Source: CAYMST01 sp964393115 (GTDB lineage Bacteria > Bacteroidota > Bacteroidia > Cytophagales > Cyclobacteriaceae). Taken from it: 13,831 nucleotides of DNA. A program made the translations under genes and the position numbers. This document shows, one piece after another, positions 6,805 to 13,831 of the stretch. The notes beneath the pieces were generated by a model. That model did not search any database, was not told where the DNA came from, and saw nothing but the letters and a program-made list of their open reading frames with translations. The stretch is from contig CAYMST010000119.1 of assembly GCA_964393115.1 (NCBI GenBank), positions 1 through 13,831 of the forward strand. The letters are read 5' to 3'. Each line of letters opens with the position of its first letter. Positions within the stretch are counted from its first letter, which is position 1.

Positions 6805-7428
6805 TTGGGCGCTAACTACTCCAAAAGAGAAACACTCCTTCCTGTAATGGAAGACTTCTATACTATACAGGGAGAAGGACATCACCAGGGGCGCGCAGCG
6901 TATTTCATAAGACTTGGAGGTTGTGACGTTGGCTGCCATTGGTGTGATGTCAAAGAATCGTGGGATATAGAAGCTCATCCTCAGGTGAGCGTAGAAGATA
7001 TTGTTAGAAAAGTTAAGGACGCAGGAGCCAATATTAGTGTTATTACGGGTGGAGAGCCACTTATGCATGACTTGCATACACTTACCAGCGCATTGCACCA
7101 TGAGGGCATTAAGACATTTATTGAGACCTCAGGAGCACATCACACCTCTGGCAAATGGGACTGGATATGTTTATCGCCCAAAAAGTTCAAACCAGCTCTT
7201 GAAGAGTTCTATGATATTGCTAATGAACTTAAGATCATTGTTTACAACCGATCAGACTTCAAATGGGCTGAAGAGTACGCACAAAGAGTAAACAAAGATT
7301 GTAAACTGTTTCTTCAACCAGAATGGAGTAATACAGACATCGTCACTCCCATGATAGTAGAGTATGTAAAATTCCACCCCCAGTGGAGAATCTCTATACA
7401 GACTCATAAATACATGGACATCCCATAA
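6805..7428 (+). CDS. queE: 7-carboxy-7-deazaguanine synthase (QueE), radical SAM
   Basis: QueE converts 6-carboxytetrahydropterin to 7-carboxy-7-deazaguanine, the third step from GTP to preQ0 and queuosine. The 207-residue product has the family hallmark EDFYTIQGEG near the N-terminus (16-25), the QueE-type radical SAM cysteines C-x3-C-x2-C (C40, C44, C47 in GGCDVGCHWCDVK) binding the 4Fe-4S cluster, and TGGEP (81-85) for SAM contact. The C-terminus LQPEWSN and WRISIQTHKYMDIP matches QueE proteins. The longest frame begins with TTG 6805, 1 bp after the folD stop; the first ATG is at 6847 (residue 15, MEDFYTIQGEG). I give the TTG because the tight spacing suggests coupling, but the ATG remains possible and would still keep every motif. 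No other queuosine genes are in the window. Confidence 0.93.
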   Translation: MGANYSKRETLLPVMEDFYTIQGEGHHQGRAAYFIRLGGCDVGCHWCDVKESWDIEAHPQVSVEDIVRKVKDAGANISVITGGEPLMHDLHTLTSALHHEGIKTFIETSGAHHTSGKWDWICLSPKKFKPALEEFYDIANELKIIVYNRSDFKWAEEYAQRVNKDCKLFLQPEWSNTDIVTPMIVEYVKFHPQWRISIQTHKYMDIP

Positions 7429-7445
7429 GTTAGCTTAGTATTAAA

Positions 7446-8510
7446 CTAATCAATTTCAATTTTACCAATGAAATAAGGCTTCACACCCTTTTCAACCCCA
7501 TCATTGAAAGCTGGACTTAAATGCAATTGATTGACGCATACATACAACAGGTTATCTCCAGCAAACCGTACGTTATCAGGCCATGACATTCTTCGATCTT
7601 TAACTAATACAGAGAGCATGCCGTTTTTGTCCAATACATCAATACTGCCATTTTGAATATTTGTAAAATAGTGATTACCCAATTTACCTGTGGCTACACC
7701 GTCGCATAGTGGTTTAGTACCAACCACTCTTATTGTATTTTTAATTTCTTCATCTGTCTTACCGTTTCGAATTGCTGTCGCAGATATTCCATACCACTTT
7801 GTTCCACTCATTGGTCCATAAAAGACTTCAGATCTATCTTCCGAAATGGTGATGGGATTAATTCCAACACGTGCTTTCCTCCCGTTAAGGTGAAGGACTT
7901 TTTCTTGAATGACGATATTGGTATCTTCTGGATACATAGAAAGACTATCAGAAAACCTTTTAAATTTTAGATTGGCAAAATCAACGGCTACAATCCCAGG
8001 ATCTCTAAAATCTGCCAAGTAAGCCCAATGGTTTATCTCATCGATAGCAACATCCTGGATAAAACTACTCGAAGAGGCTACTTCGGCAGGGAGTTCAATT
8101 TTATGAACCAATTCACCATTTTCAATATTAAAAGCAAATAACCTTGTTCGGCCAAGACGAAGACCAACATCTACTACCCAAAGCCGGTTTAGTTTATCTA
8201 CTAAAACCCCTAAAGGTGTATCAAAAGTGGTGTCCGTAGGGCTATTCGGTGATTGGAATAAATCATTAGGGTAAGGGACGTACTGATCATTCCCTGTAAC
8301 TTCAATAAGTTGTATCCCTGACTGCATACGCATGGGATGAATAGACGCAAATATTCTTTCGTCAGAAGAGACCGCAATATTCCCAGGACAAACAGAAAGC
8401 TCTGCCACAACCTGAAACTCGGGGTTGATTTTCAGCGACTCATAGCTATTTTTCTTAGTGACACAAGCGAAGAAACCACACAGGAAAAGGCCAAAAACTA
8501 ACTTTTTCAT
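7446..8510 (-). CDS. Lipoprotein of the major royal jelly/Yellow protein family
   Basis: The 354-residue product begins MKKLVFGLFLCGFFAC: a short basic head, hydrophobic core and probable lipoprotein cysteine at position 16 (FFAC, an acceptable but not ideal lipobox; C11 is less likely). It is therefore predicted to be a periplasm- or surface-anchored lipoprotein. The rest resembles bacterial MRJP/Yellow-type six-bladed propellers: TPLGVLVDKLNRLWVVDVG (98-116), FIQDVAIDEINHWAYLADF (150-168) with PGIVAVDF, GINPITISEDRSEVFYGPMSG, and C-terminal SWPDNVRF...LYVCVNQLH. Insect relatives include dopachrome-converting enzymes, but bacterial members have no settled role and no catalytic residue can be named here. 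It is convergent with queE, with only 17 bp between stops and a weak 5-bp inverted repeat (7435-7449). Upstream, 102 bp separates it from the barrel gene on the same strand, so it may have its own promoter. Confidence 0.82.
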   Translation of the reverse strand: MKKLVFGLFLCGFFACVTKKNSYESLKINPEFQVVAELSVCPGNIAVSSDERIFASIHPMRMQSGIQLIEVTGNDQYVPYPNDLFQSPNSPTDTTFDTPLGVLVDKLNRLWVVDVGLRLGRTRLFAFNIENGELVHKIELPAEVASSSSFIQDVAIDEINHWAYLADFRDPGIVAVDFANLKFKRFSDSLSMYPEDTNIVIQEKVLHLNGRKARVGINPITISEDRSEVFYGPMSGTKWYGISATAIRNGKTDEEIKNTIRVVGTKPLCDGVATGKLGNHYFTNIQNGSIDVLDKNGMLSVLVKDRRMSWPDNVRFAGDNLLYVCVNQLHLSPAFNDGVEKGVKPYFIGKIEID

Positions 8511-8546
8511 ATTTGATAGTCACGAATGATCAATTGGTAAGGTCAG

Positions 8547-8578
8547 TAAAGATAAAGGGAAGCAGGGCTCTATATCAA
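8547..8578 (-). promoter_or_regulatory. Possible promoter of the royal-jelly-family lipoprotein gene
   Basis: On the minus strand TTG (8578-8576) is followed after 21 bases by TATCTTTA (8554-8547), close to the Bacteroidota TTG / TAnnTTTG promoter pattern with one mismatch at the last base. It lies 36 bp before the ATG at 8510. Pattern match by eye only. Confidence 0.25.
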
Positions 8579-8612
8579 CATGGACTCCAACTTTTATCCG
8601 ACGATATAAACA

Positions 8613-10100
8613 TCATAAATTGTACCTTAGCCCTATATTCAATCCATAACTGCTTGGATTACTATCGTAGTTGAGTTCGTCTTTGCTCAAAGAGTTGAGC
8701 GATTGACGATAGCTAGGTGAAAACTGTAACATGGCTCGTTTGGCAATTTTATACTCGAAATTTAGCCCTACCAATCGGCTAACATAAACCGCGTTGTAAG
8801 GTCCCTCTTTCCCCTTCGTTAAACGAAGCGTTTCAACTCCCTCTTCCGTCGACTTGAAAGTACTTTCTAAGAAAAACTCCATAGATATCCCTGCTAATAG
8901 GGAGACATTCCATTTCTTTGAAGCAATAAAATTGTAACCCACAGAAAAAGGCACATTAATAAACTTCATTGTTTTAGAAACCTCATATTCTCCTTTGGCA
9001 AAGGAAATAAACTCATTGTTATCAGTTATTGACTCAATAAATTCAGCTGCATGCTTAGTTTCCTGAGTGAGAATATAGTTTTTACCTATTCGAAGGTCCT
9101 CCATCTTATAGTTGGTATGAATGACAGATTCAACACTCCCGAATAACACTCCACTCTGTAGATAAAATCGTTTACCAATAGATTTACCGAGGTTTATCCC
9201 TAAAGACGCAGATATACCAGGACTGGAAGTTTCGCTATGTTGAGGAATGGTCACAGCTTCAGCAGTCAGATTACCCAAAGATGGGTCACTTGAAAATTGG
9301 TCAAGCCCGAATTTCAATTCGTTTTCAGACACTTCAAACAAACTATTATCCGCTGCTAATGAGACGTTATTTCCACTAACGCTTGTGGAGTTGGCACTGG
9401 GATCAAAAACGCCAGATCCCATTGCAATACCCGTCCAGAGAGCACCAGATCGACTTACATCGGAAACGGATTCATATGCATAATAGTCAGGCATCGGTAT
9501 CGTTTCCACCCCATAGCTGGGTTTGGAATGTATTATGTCGGGCCAACCGATCCCTTTCGATTCATCAAAAGATATTAATTCTGTCCTATCCCGATAGACC
9601 AATATTTCTCCCCGTTCTAAGGGTTGGTCATGAATAAGCGATCGAGAAGGTGATGGAGTAAAAACTTGAGTAGAAGCACTGGATAAAGCAGCTTTTTTTG
9701 TTGAGGTTGCAACCTTACGTTCAACCATACGCTCAAGAGCGACAAGATACGCTTGACTATTATCTGAAATACAGGCTTCGTCTTGCGTTTCTTCGAACCG
9801 GCTAATGTTTAAAGCAAAGGCTTCATCCCAATGTCTATAAGACCGCTCAAAATCAGTAACGCTAAATACCGACAACATACATGCTACGAAGATGCTGGCT
9901 GCAGCTATAAACTTGAAGGCATAAACTTGACCTTGATAATGCTTGATTTCCCTCCGTGCAATGTCCAGTTCGACGTTATCCCAAATATGATCAGGCGGGG
10001 CTACTTCTGCACCTTCAACAGCTTCTCTCCAAAGTTTTTCAAAACCATCTCTTGGAGGCTCCATACCATGGCCTAGACCATCAGTTTCTAGCTCTTTCAT
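8613..10100 (-). CDS. Anti-sigma-like membrane protein with C-terminal outer-membrane-type beta-barrel
   Basis: The 495-residue product has three parts. Residues 1-60 are soluble, with FEKLWREAVEGAEVAPPDHIWDNVE (20-44), a short motif often seen at the N-terminus of Bacteroidota proteins encoded beside ECF sigma factors. A single membrane helix lies at about 61-81 (AFKFIAAASIFVACMLSVFSV). A long Ser/Thr-rich linker runs to about 215. From about 221 (LWTGIAMGSGVFDP) to the end there are alternating-hydrophobic strands typical of small outer-membrane barrels, for example 296-305, 311-322, 380-391, 398-410, 438-451, 455-464 and 484-495 (YGLNIGLRYNL). The start overlaps the end of the sigma gene by 20 bp and has a good GGAGG six bases upstream, which decides the start. 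I infer that the N-terminus holds or senses the sigma factor. How one chain combines an inner-membrane helix with an outer-membrane-type barrel is unclear. No canonical zinc anti-sigma HxxxCxxC motif is seen. Confidence 0.75.
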   Translation of the reverse strand: MKELETDGLGHGMEPPRDGFEKLWREAVEGAEVAPPDHIWDNVELDIARREIKHYQGQVYAFKFIAAASIFVACMLSVFSVTDFERSYRHWDEAFALNISRFEETQDEACISDNSQAYLVALERMVERKVATSTKKAALSSASTQVFTPSPSRSLIHDQPLERGEILVYRDRTELISFDESKGIGWPDIIHSKPSYGVETIPMPDYYAYESVSDVSRSGALWTGIAMGSGVFDPSANSTSVSGNNVSLAADNSLFEVSENELKFGLDQFSSDPSLGNLTAEAVTIPQHSETSSPGISASLGINLGKSIGKRFYLQSGVLFGSVESVIHTNYKMEDLRIGKNYILTQETKHAAEFIESITDNNEFISFAKGEYEVSKTMKFINVPFSVGYNFIASKKWNVSLLAGISMEFFLESTFKSTEEGVETLRLTKGKEGPYNAVYVSRLVGLNFEYKIAKRAMLQFSPSYRQSLNSLSKDELNYDSNPSSYGLNIGLRYNL

Positions 10101-10641
10101 AATAAACCTCCATTTTTAAAACCTTTTCCTGTAATAGACTTTTTGCTCTGGCATACTGGGATTTAGAAGTCCCAACTGTTATACCTAGTTCTTTGGCTAT
10201 TTCGTGATGTTTGTACCCTTCAATAGCATATAAATTAAATATTACCTGACAACCACGAGGCAATTCATTCAGTACCTGTATTAACTCTTGATATTGGATA
10301 TTACTCAGCGTATTTTCTTCAAAAGATGTCTCCTTCGTTTCTTCGACATCAATCATAGGGTGTAAATAGAGCTTACTGCGTTGGTGGTTTAAAGCGGTAT
10401 TGATAACGATTCGCTTTATCCAATACCCAAGTGTACTTTCAGAGCGGAAGTTTTTGATATTTCTGAATACCTTAATAAAAGCTTCTTGCAAGATGTCTTC
10501 TGCTTCTAAATCTCCCTTTGCANNNNNNNNNNCCGCGTACATACTCCCCTTATACTTATCGTAAAGCAGTTTTTGCATGCGCCGATTGCCTTCTTGACAA
10601 CCTTCTAATATGTCAGATTCCGTGATCCCCACCGTGTTCAA
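10081..10641 (-). CDS. ECF-type RNA polymerase sigma-70 factor (interrupted by an assembly gap)
   Basis: The frame of 186 codons includes four codons touched by Ns. Region 2 is visible as DILEGCQEGNRRMQKLLYDKYKGSMYA, then the gap, then AKGDLEAEDILQEAFIKVFRNI and the -10-binding GYWIKRIVINTALNHQR. Region 4 follows: LNELPRGCQVIFNLYAIEGYKHHEIAKELGITVGTSKSQYARAKSLLQ, the helix-turn-helix for the -35. The linker between them is short and no anti-sigma domain is attached. The longest frame opens with TTG at 10641, directly after a TAG; a GTG at 10632 is an alternative and no ATG is suitably placed, so the start is uncertain. The 3' end overlaps the barrel gene by 20 bp, arguing for a coupled sigma/anti-sigma unit. 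The T9SS plug-family gene diverges from it; its first ATG is 89 bp away. Regulon unknown; autoregulation is plausible but unproven. Confidence 0.9.
   Translation of the reverse strand: MNTVGITESDILEGCQEGNRRMQKLLYDKYKGSMYAXXXXAKGDLEAEDILQEAFIKVFRNIKNFRSESTLGYWIKRIVINTALNHQRSKLYLHPMIDVEETKETSFEENTLSNIQYQELIQVLNELPRGCQVIFNLYAIEGYKHHEIAKELGITVGTSKSQYARAKSLLQEKVLKMEVYYERARN
10107..10111 (-). promoter_or_regulatory. Strong Shine-Dalgarno for the barrel gene, inside the sigma coding sequence
   Basis: On the minus strand GGAGG (10111-10107) lies six bases before ATG 10100, within the last codons of the sigma gene. It settles the start of the downstream gene and suggests translational coupling. It stands out because most other starts in the window have no such motif, as expected for Bacteroidota. 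Confidence 0.7.
10523..10532. other. Assembly gap (10 N) inside the sigma factor gene
   Basis: Ten unresolved bases fall in conserved region 2. The flanks on the coding strand read G-NN ... NN-T. Family members typically have V-C-x-R-Y between MYA and A, which is five codons beginning with G and ending with T or C. The assembly allows only four codons, so the true missing length is probably 13 bases, with 10 N being a placeholder that happens to keep the frame. Confidence 0.95.
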
Positions 10642-10730
10642 CTACAGGTTATATATCCATTTACACACATAAGACTCGCATTAATCTTTTTTGGTTGGAA
10701 AAGAGAAAGGAGAATGATTTATTTTGTCCA

Positions 10731-12056
10731 ATGACCATTTCGCGAAAAATCAAAAAGAAAGAGCAGACATTAAAAGCTAGCTTATCAGCCGCTTACTACT
10801 TGACTATCTTACTTCTTTATTCTTGTGGTTCCATTGTAACGACCACATCCACCTCGACACCCCCTAAAATATTTGAAGATGAGTTAAGTGACAATCTCAA
10901 GACAGCAATGATCTTAGAAAAAAACCAAAGCCGCTTTAAAACAGACATTTCTAGTTTTCATTACGCTGAAAGTGAAGATTTTAAATTAATATTTGATGAT
11001 TTGAGTGGAGGCTACCAACAATATAACCTAACTATAATCCATTGCAATGTAGATTGGACCAAGTCAAGTTTGAATGACCTTGAATTCTTAGAAAGCTATA
11101 ATGAGTTCGAGTTTTACGACTATGATTATTCCCTGAACACGAAAGTCAGTTACACCCAATATAGCGTAGGTTTACCAAAGCTAAAACAACCAGGAAACTA
11201 TATTTTAGCGGTTTATAAAGATAATAACACTGACCATTTCGAGTTGACTCGAAGGATAGTGGCATATGATAATGGCATCATGCTGTCCCCCGACTTGAAG
11301 CCGGCGAGTGATCTCTCAAAACGCCTGACCCACCATCAGCTTGATTTTAAAATGGACTATCGAGCAATTGAATCCAATGATCCTATACATGATTTCACAG
11401 TTGTATTGAGACAGAATTTTCGTTGGGATAATGCACTATCCGGAATTAAGCCTGTGGGGCTAGACCCAGTCAATAAGCAACTCGATTTCTCATTTTTTGA
11501 CCTGGATAATTCCTTTCCAAGCACAAAGGAGTTCCGATATTTTGATGCACGGTCATACATATTTCACGGGAGAAGGATAGTAAGGCATCAAAAAGACAAC
11601 GCAGGAGTTTATAATCTTTACGTAGAGGACGATAAGCCAAGAAATGGTTTGGGCTATTTGGACTGGAAAGATATGAACGGAAGATATTTCGTTGAGAACA
11701 CACATCCTAATGCTGCCGAACTGGAAGAAGACTACTTTCAGGTGCACTTTAGACTTAACAAAGCACCCCAGCTTACTGATGAGAAAATCTATGTCGTCGG
11801 AGGATTTAATAACTGGAATAGAACACCAGAAACCGTTTTAAAACCCAGCGAAGACGGCACTTTTTACGGAACTAACATTTTAATGAAACAAGGTTTTTAC
11901 GACTACATGTACATCAGTGAGTCCGAGAATGAATACCAGCATGAAGGGTTAGCTTTCGAGGCTGAAAACGAATATGAGATTATCATTTATTTTAGGGATC
12001 CTGTTAGAAGGTATGACAAAATAGTCGGATATTACCACCAAATTTTTAAACCATGA
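10731..12056 (+). CDS. Type IX secretion system plug-family lipoprotein (DUF5103)
   Basis: From ATG 10731 the product is 441 residues. It starts with a basic head (RKIKKKEQTLK), a hydrophobic stretch and LYSC with lipidation cysteine C32, so a periplasmic-side or outer-membrane lipoprotein is expected. The plug-family first domain is clear: DFKLIFDDLSGGYQQYNLTI (83-102), HCNVDWTKSSLNDLEFLESY, then YDYDYSLNTKVSYTQYSVGLP and GNYILAVYKD with LTRRIVAYD. Near the C-terminus YVVGGFNNW (354-362) resembles the CBM48/AMPK-type beta-sandwich opening and precedes W-N-R-T-P. In Flavobacterium the plug protein closes the SprA translocon from the periplasmic side when it is not carrying cargo; the same role here is inferred from family. 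A TTG at 10695 would add 12 residues and weaken the signal peptide. The Nudix gene overlaps its stop (ATGA). It is divergent from the sigma gene. Confidence 0.88.
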   Translation: MTISRKIKKKEQTLKASLSAAYYLTILLLYSCGSIVTTTSTSTPPKIFEDELSDNLKTAMILEKNQSRFKTDISSFHYAESEDFKLIFDDLSGGYQQYNLTIIHCNVDWTKSSLNDLEFLESYNEFEFYDYDYSLNTKVSYTQYSVGLPKLKQPGNYILAVYKDNNTDHFELTRRIVAYDNGIMLSPDLKPASDLSKRLTHHQLDFKMDYRAIESNDPIHDFTVVLRQNFRWDNALSGIKPVGLDPVNKQLDFSFFDLDNSFPSTKEFRYFDARSYIFHGRRIVRHQKDNAGVYNLYVEDDKPRNGLGYLDWKDMNGRYFVENTHPNAAELEEDYFQVHFRLNKAPQLTDEKIYVVGGFNNWNRTPETVLKPSEDGTFYGTNILMKQGFYDYMYISESENEYQHEGLAFEAENEYEIIIYFRDPVRRYDKIVGYYHQIFKP

Positions 12057-12685
12057 GTCAGCCGATAGATGAGCTTGCCAAGCTTTTTGCGAGATCGACC
12101 CCTCCAGGTTGGGAAGCTCAAGTCAAAATGGCTCCGCATCCCTATCGACAATTGAAGGAAAGGCCGCTTACTCCTATCGGTGCTAAGGAAGCAGGTGTGT
12201 TAGTGGTGTTATACCCTGAAGGAAATGATATTTTTCTCCCCTTAATCCAACGCCCTAGTTATAACGGACCTCATAGCGGACAGATATCCTTACCAGGAGG
12301 TAAACGAGAGGAAATAGATAAAGATATTATTGACACAGCACTTAGGGAAACGAACGAAGAACTGGGTATTAGGACATCAGATCTGAAAATAATTGGGAGA
12401 CTTTCTGACTTATGGGTAGAGGCCAGTAATCACATTGTAACTCCATCAATTGCTCTTTGCCAGACAAAGCCTAATTTCTATCCCGACAAGGATGAAGTAT
12501 CAGAAGTCATTACTACTTCCATTGAGCACCTGTTACTTGACAAAACCATGGGAACTATACAAATACCCTCTAAGAAAAGAGGTTATTTTGAAGCTCCTTA
12601 TTTTAACATTAGTAATAAAGTGGTGTGGGGAGCCACAGCTATGATACTTTCGGAATTAAAAGAATGGATATATGCTTCTAAATAA
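12053..12685 (+). CDS. Nudix hydrolase, CoA pyrophosphatase type (NudL/NUDT7-like)
   Basis: The 210-residue protein begins at the ATG overlapping the plug-gene stop (ATGA). It contains the UPF0035 signature that marks CoA diphosphatases, LPLIQRPSYNGPHSGQISLP (62-81), running directly into the Nudix box GGKREEIDKDIIDTALRETNEELGI (82-106). The catalytic REtnEElG (R98, E99, E102, E103) is intact; the first acidic position of the box is shifted, as in other CoA-type Nudix proteins. Such enzymes split CoA or acyl-CoA to 3'-phospho-ADP and (acyl-)phosphopantetheine, using Mg or Mn. A cytosolic location is expected, with no signal peptide. Pairing with the plug gene looks like operon packing, not a shared pathway. 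NudL-like is the best guess; substrate not provable from sequence. Confidence 0.9.
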   Translation: MSQPIDELAKLFARSTPPGWEAQVKMAPHPYRQLKERPLTPIGAKEAGVLVVLYPEGNDIFLPLIQRPSYNGPHSGQISLPGGKREEIDKDIIDTALRETNEELGIRTSDLKIIGRLSDLWVEASNHIVTPSIALCQTKPNFYPDKDEVSEVITTSIEHLLLDKTMGTIQIPSKKRGYFEAPYFNISNKVVWGATAMILSELKEWIYASK

Positions 12686-12717
12686 TATTTTGAATATCTC
12701 GAATCTGATATAGCGTA

Positions 12718-13831
12718 ATGATTAAAAATGATATAATCATCTTCGGTATGATTTGCGCCATTCTTTGGGGCATCACTTATCTCAATAATTCGAACTCTCC
12801 ATTTTGGAAAAAGTTCTTTAAAGTAGTACCTGCACTTTTCCTATGTTATTTCATCCCTTCACTTCTATCAACTTTTGGGATAGTAGACATCACGGACTCT
12901 AAGTTATATTGGGCCGCAACCCGTATACTTCTTCCTGCAGGATTATTTCTATTAACCATAAGCGTAGATGTAAAGAAAATACTAGCGCTAAAATATAAAG
13001 CTCTGGTGATATTTCTCTCAGGGACTTTAGGCATTATTATAGGAGGACCGGTTTCACTTTGGCTGACCAAAGTTTTCTTTCCAGATAGTTTTAACCCTGA
13101 TCTATGGCGTGGGATGGCTACCGTGGCTGGAAGCTGGATTGGAGGAGGAGCAAATCAGGCTGCAATGAAAGTAATATTTAAAGCTCCAGACGAAATCTTC
13201 GGAATAATGCTCGCTATTGACACCATGATAGTAGGCATTTGGCTTGCCCTTTTGTTCTTTGGGGTTGGAAAAAACAGAGAAATCAATAAATGGCTACAAG
13301 CCGATGAATCCGCAATAGAAGAAGTTAAAAAAGCACTTAGTCATCTAAAAGCTTCTACTCAAAGAGTTCCTACAAACAAAGACTTTATTTTCCTGGTAAC
13401 AATACCATTCGTTATAACCGGATTAGCTCATCTATTCGCTGATTGGATAACTCCAGTGATCACCGAATACTATCCAGAGCTTAATAGGGTCAGTTTGACA
13501 TCCAGTTTCTTTTGGATGATAATGACGGTAACCATAATCGGAATAGGACTCTCATTTACTAAAATCAGACGACTCGATGAAGTAGGGGCTTCACAGTTCG
13601 GGAACCTATTGATTTATTTGTTAGTCGTAGTAATTGGTTTAAATATGGATCTAATGACCATTACTAAGTCACCCGAATTGTTTTTTACTGGGCTAGTTTG
13701 GATGCTCATCCACGGACTTTTTCTACTTATAACCGCCAAAATAATCAAGGCTCCCTACTTTTTTGTCGCAGTAGGGAGCCAAGCAAATGTTGGTGGTGCA
13801 GCTTCAGCACCTATAGTAGCTTCGGCATTTC
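12718..13831 (+). CDS. DUF819 family multipass membrane protein (3' end missing)
   Basis: From ATG 12718, 32 bp after the Nudix stop, 371 codons run to the right edge without a stop. The protein is strongly hydrophobic with about nine or more membrane segments and one hydrophilic cytoplasmic or periplasmic loop (about 184-221, KNREINKWLQADESAIEEVKKALSHLK). DUF819 features are the glycine-rich AGSWIGGGANQAAM (137-150) and GSQANVGGAASAP (353-365). These two motifs lie about 215 residues apart in the two halves, consistent with a repeated transporter fold. It is probably a transporter with unknown substrate; the family (which includes Bacillus YjcL) lacks an agreed function. It may be co-transcribed with the plug and Nudix genes. 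Only the last segment is missing, since homologues are typically a little longer than what is seen here. Confidence 0.85.
   Translation, partial: MIKNDIIIFGMICAILWGITYLNNSNSPFWKKFFKVVPALFLCYFIPSLLSTFGIVDITDSKLYWAATRILLPAGLFLLTISVDVKKILALKYKALVIFLSGTLGIIIGGPVSLWLTKVFFPDSFNPDLWRGMATVAGSWIGGGANQAAMKVIFKAPDEIFGIMLAIDTMIVGIWLALLFFGVGKNREINKWLQADESAIEEVKKALSHLKASTQRVPTNKDFIFLVTIPFVITGLAHLFADWITPVITEYYPELNRVSLTSSFFWMIMTVTIIGIGLSFTKIRRLDEVGASQFGNLLIYLLVVVIGLNMDLMTITKSPELFFTGLVWMLIHGLFLLITAKIIKAPYFFVAVGSQANVGGAASAPIVASAF

Noticed and set aside
7435..7449. Inverted repeat TTAGT/ACTAA between convergent queE and lipoprotein genes as a bidirectional terminator
   Set aside because: It is a 5-bp AT-rich stem overlapping a stop codon, too weak to call.
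9247..10076. Plus-strand frames opposite the barrel gene
   Set aside because: Composition and lack of motifs indicate shadows of the minus-strand gene, which has a good ribosome site and recognisable architecture.
10695..10730. TTG start of the plug-family gene
   Set aside because: It adds a charged stretch before the lipoprotein signal; ATG 10731 gives a more normal signal peptide.
10714..10734. Six-codon leader ORF (MIYFVQ) ending on the plug-gene ATG
   Set aside because: It follows GGAG too closely for initiation and is too short to tell from chance.
1..13831. CRISPR array, tRNA/rRNA genes, prophage, toxin-antitoxin or defence system
   Set aside because: No regularly spaced repeats, no tRNA-like folds and no characteristic proteins were seen on either strand.

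Overview
The window looks like chromosomal DNA of a Bacteroidota bacterium, most likely a marine or free-living member of the Cytophagales. The evidence is a type IX secretion system plug-family lipoprotein (formerly DUF5103), an ECF sigma factor followed by a membrane-anchored beta-barrel protein of the kind common in this phylum, paired small VanZ-like proteins, moderately AT-rich DNA, and mostly weak or absent Shine-Dalgarno sequences. The assignment rests on protein character only; no rRNA or tRNA is present.

Layout. Positions 1-756 (minus) hold the N-terminal part of a VAO/4-cresol-dehydrogenase-type FAD oxidoreductase cut by the left edge. Positions 991-1901 (plus) hold a two-gene unit: a polytopic membrane protein whose stop overlaps the start of a small winged-helix regulator. 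Positions 2071-3530 hold two diverged VanZ-like paralogues in the same direction, about half identical in their shared core. Between them lie a strong hairpin terminator and a 178-bp element (2881-3058) with imperfect terminal inverted repeats, a central palindrome and a 14-bp tandem duplication. Positions 3531-4137 are about 600 bp without a gene, containing a 12-bp perfect palindrome, an AT-rich inverted repeat and an orphan intrinsic terminator.

Positions 4138-7428 (plus) form a compact housekeeping cluster with 1-2 bp gaps: lepA (elongation factor 4), folD (methylene-THF dehydrogenase/cyclohydrolase) and queE (7-carboxy-7-deazaguanine synthase). It converges on a minus-strand block: a lipoprotein of the major royal jelly/Yellow family (7446-8510), a membrane-anchored protein with a predicted C-terminal beta-barrel (8613-10100), and an ECF-type sigma factor (10081-10641). 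The last two overlap by 20 bp and are probably a translationally coupled sigma/anti-sigma-like pair. The sigma gene contains a 10-N assembly gap that hides part of region 2.

Divergent from the sigma gene is a plus-strand run: a T9SS plug-family lipoprotein (10731-12056), a CoA-pyrophosphatase-type Nudix hydrolase (ATGA overlap) and a DUF819 membrane protein cut by the right edge.

I find no CRISPR array, phage, toxin-antitoxin or defence locus. The parts most worth a second look are the sigma/TM-barrel pair back-to-back with the T9SS plug gene, the inverted-repeat element in front of the second vanZ, and the unexplained 600-bp gap upstream of lepA.
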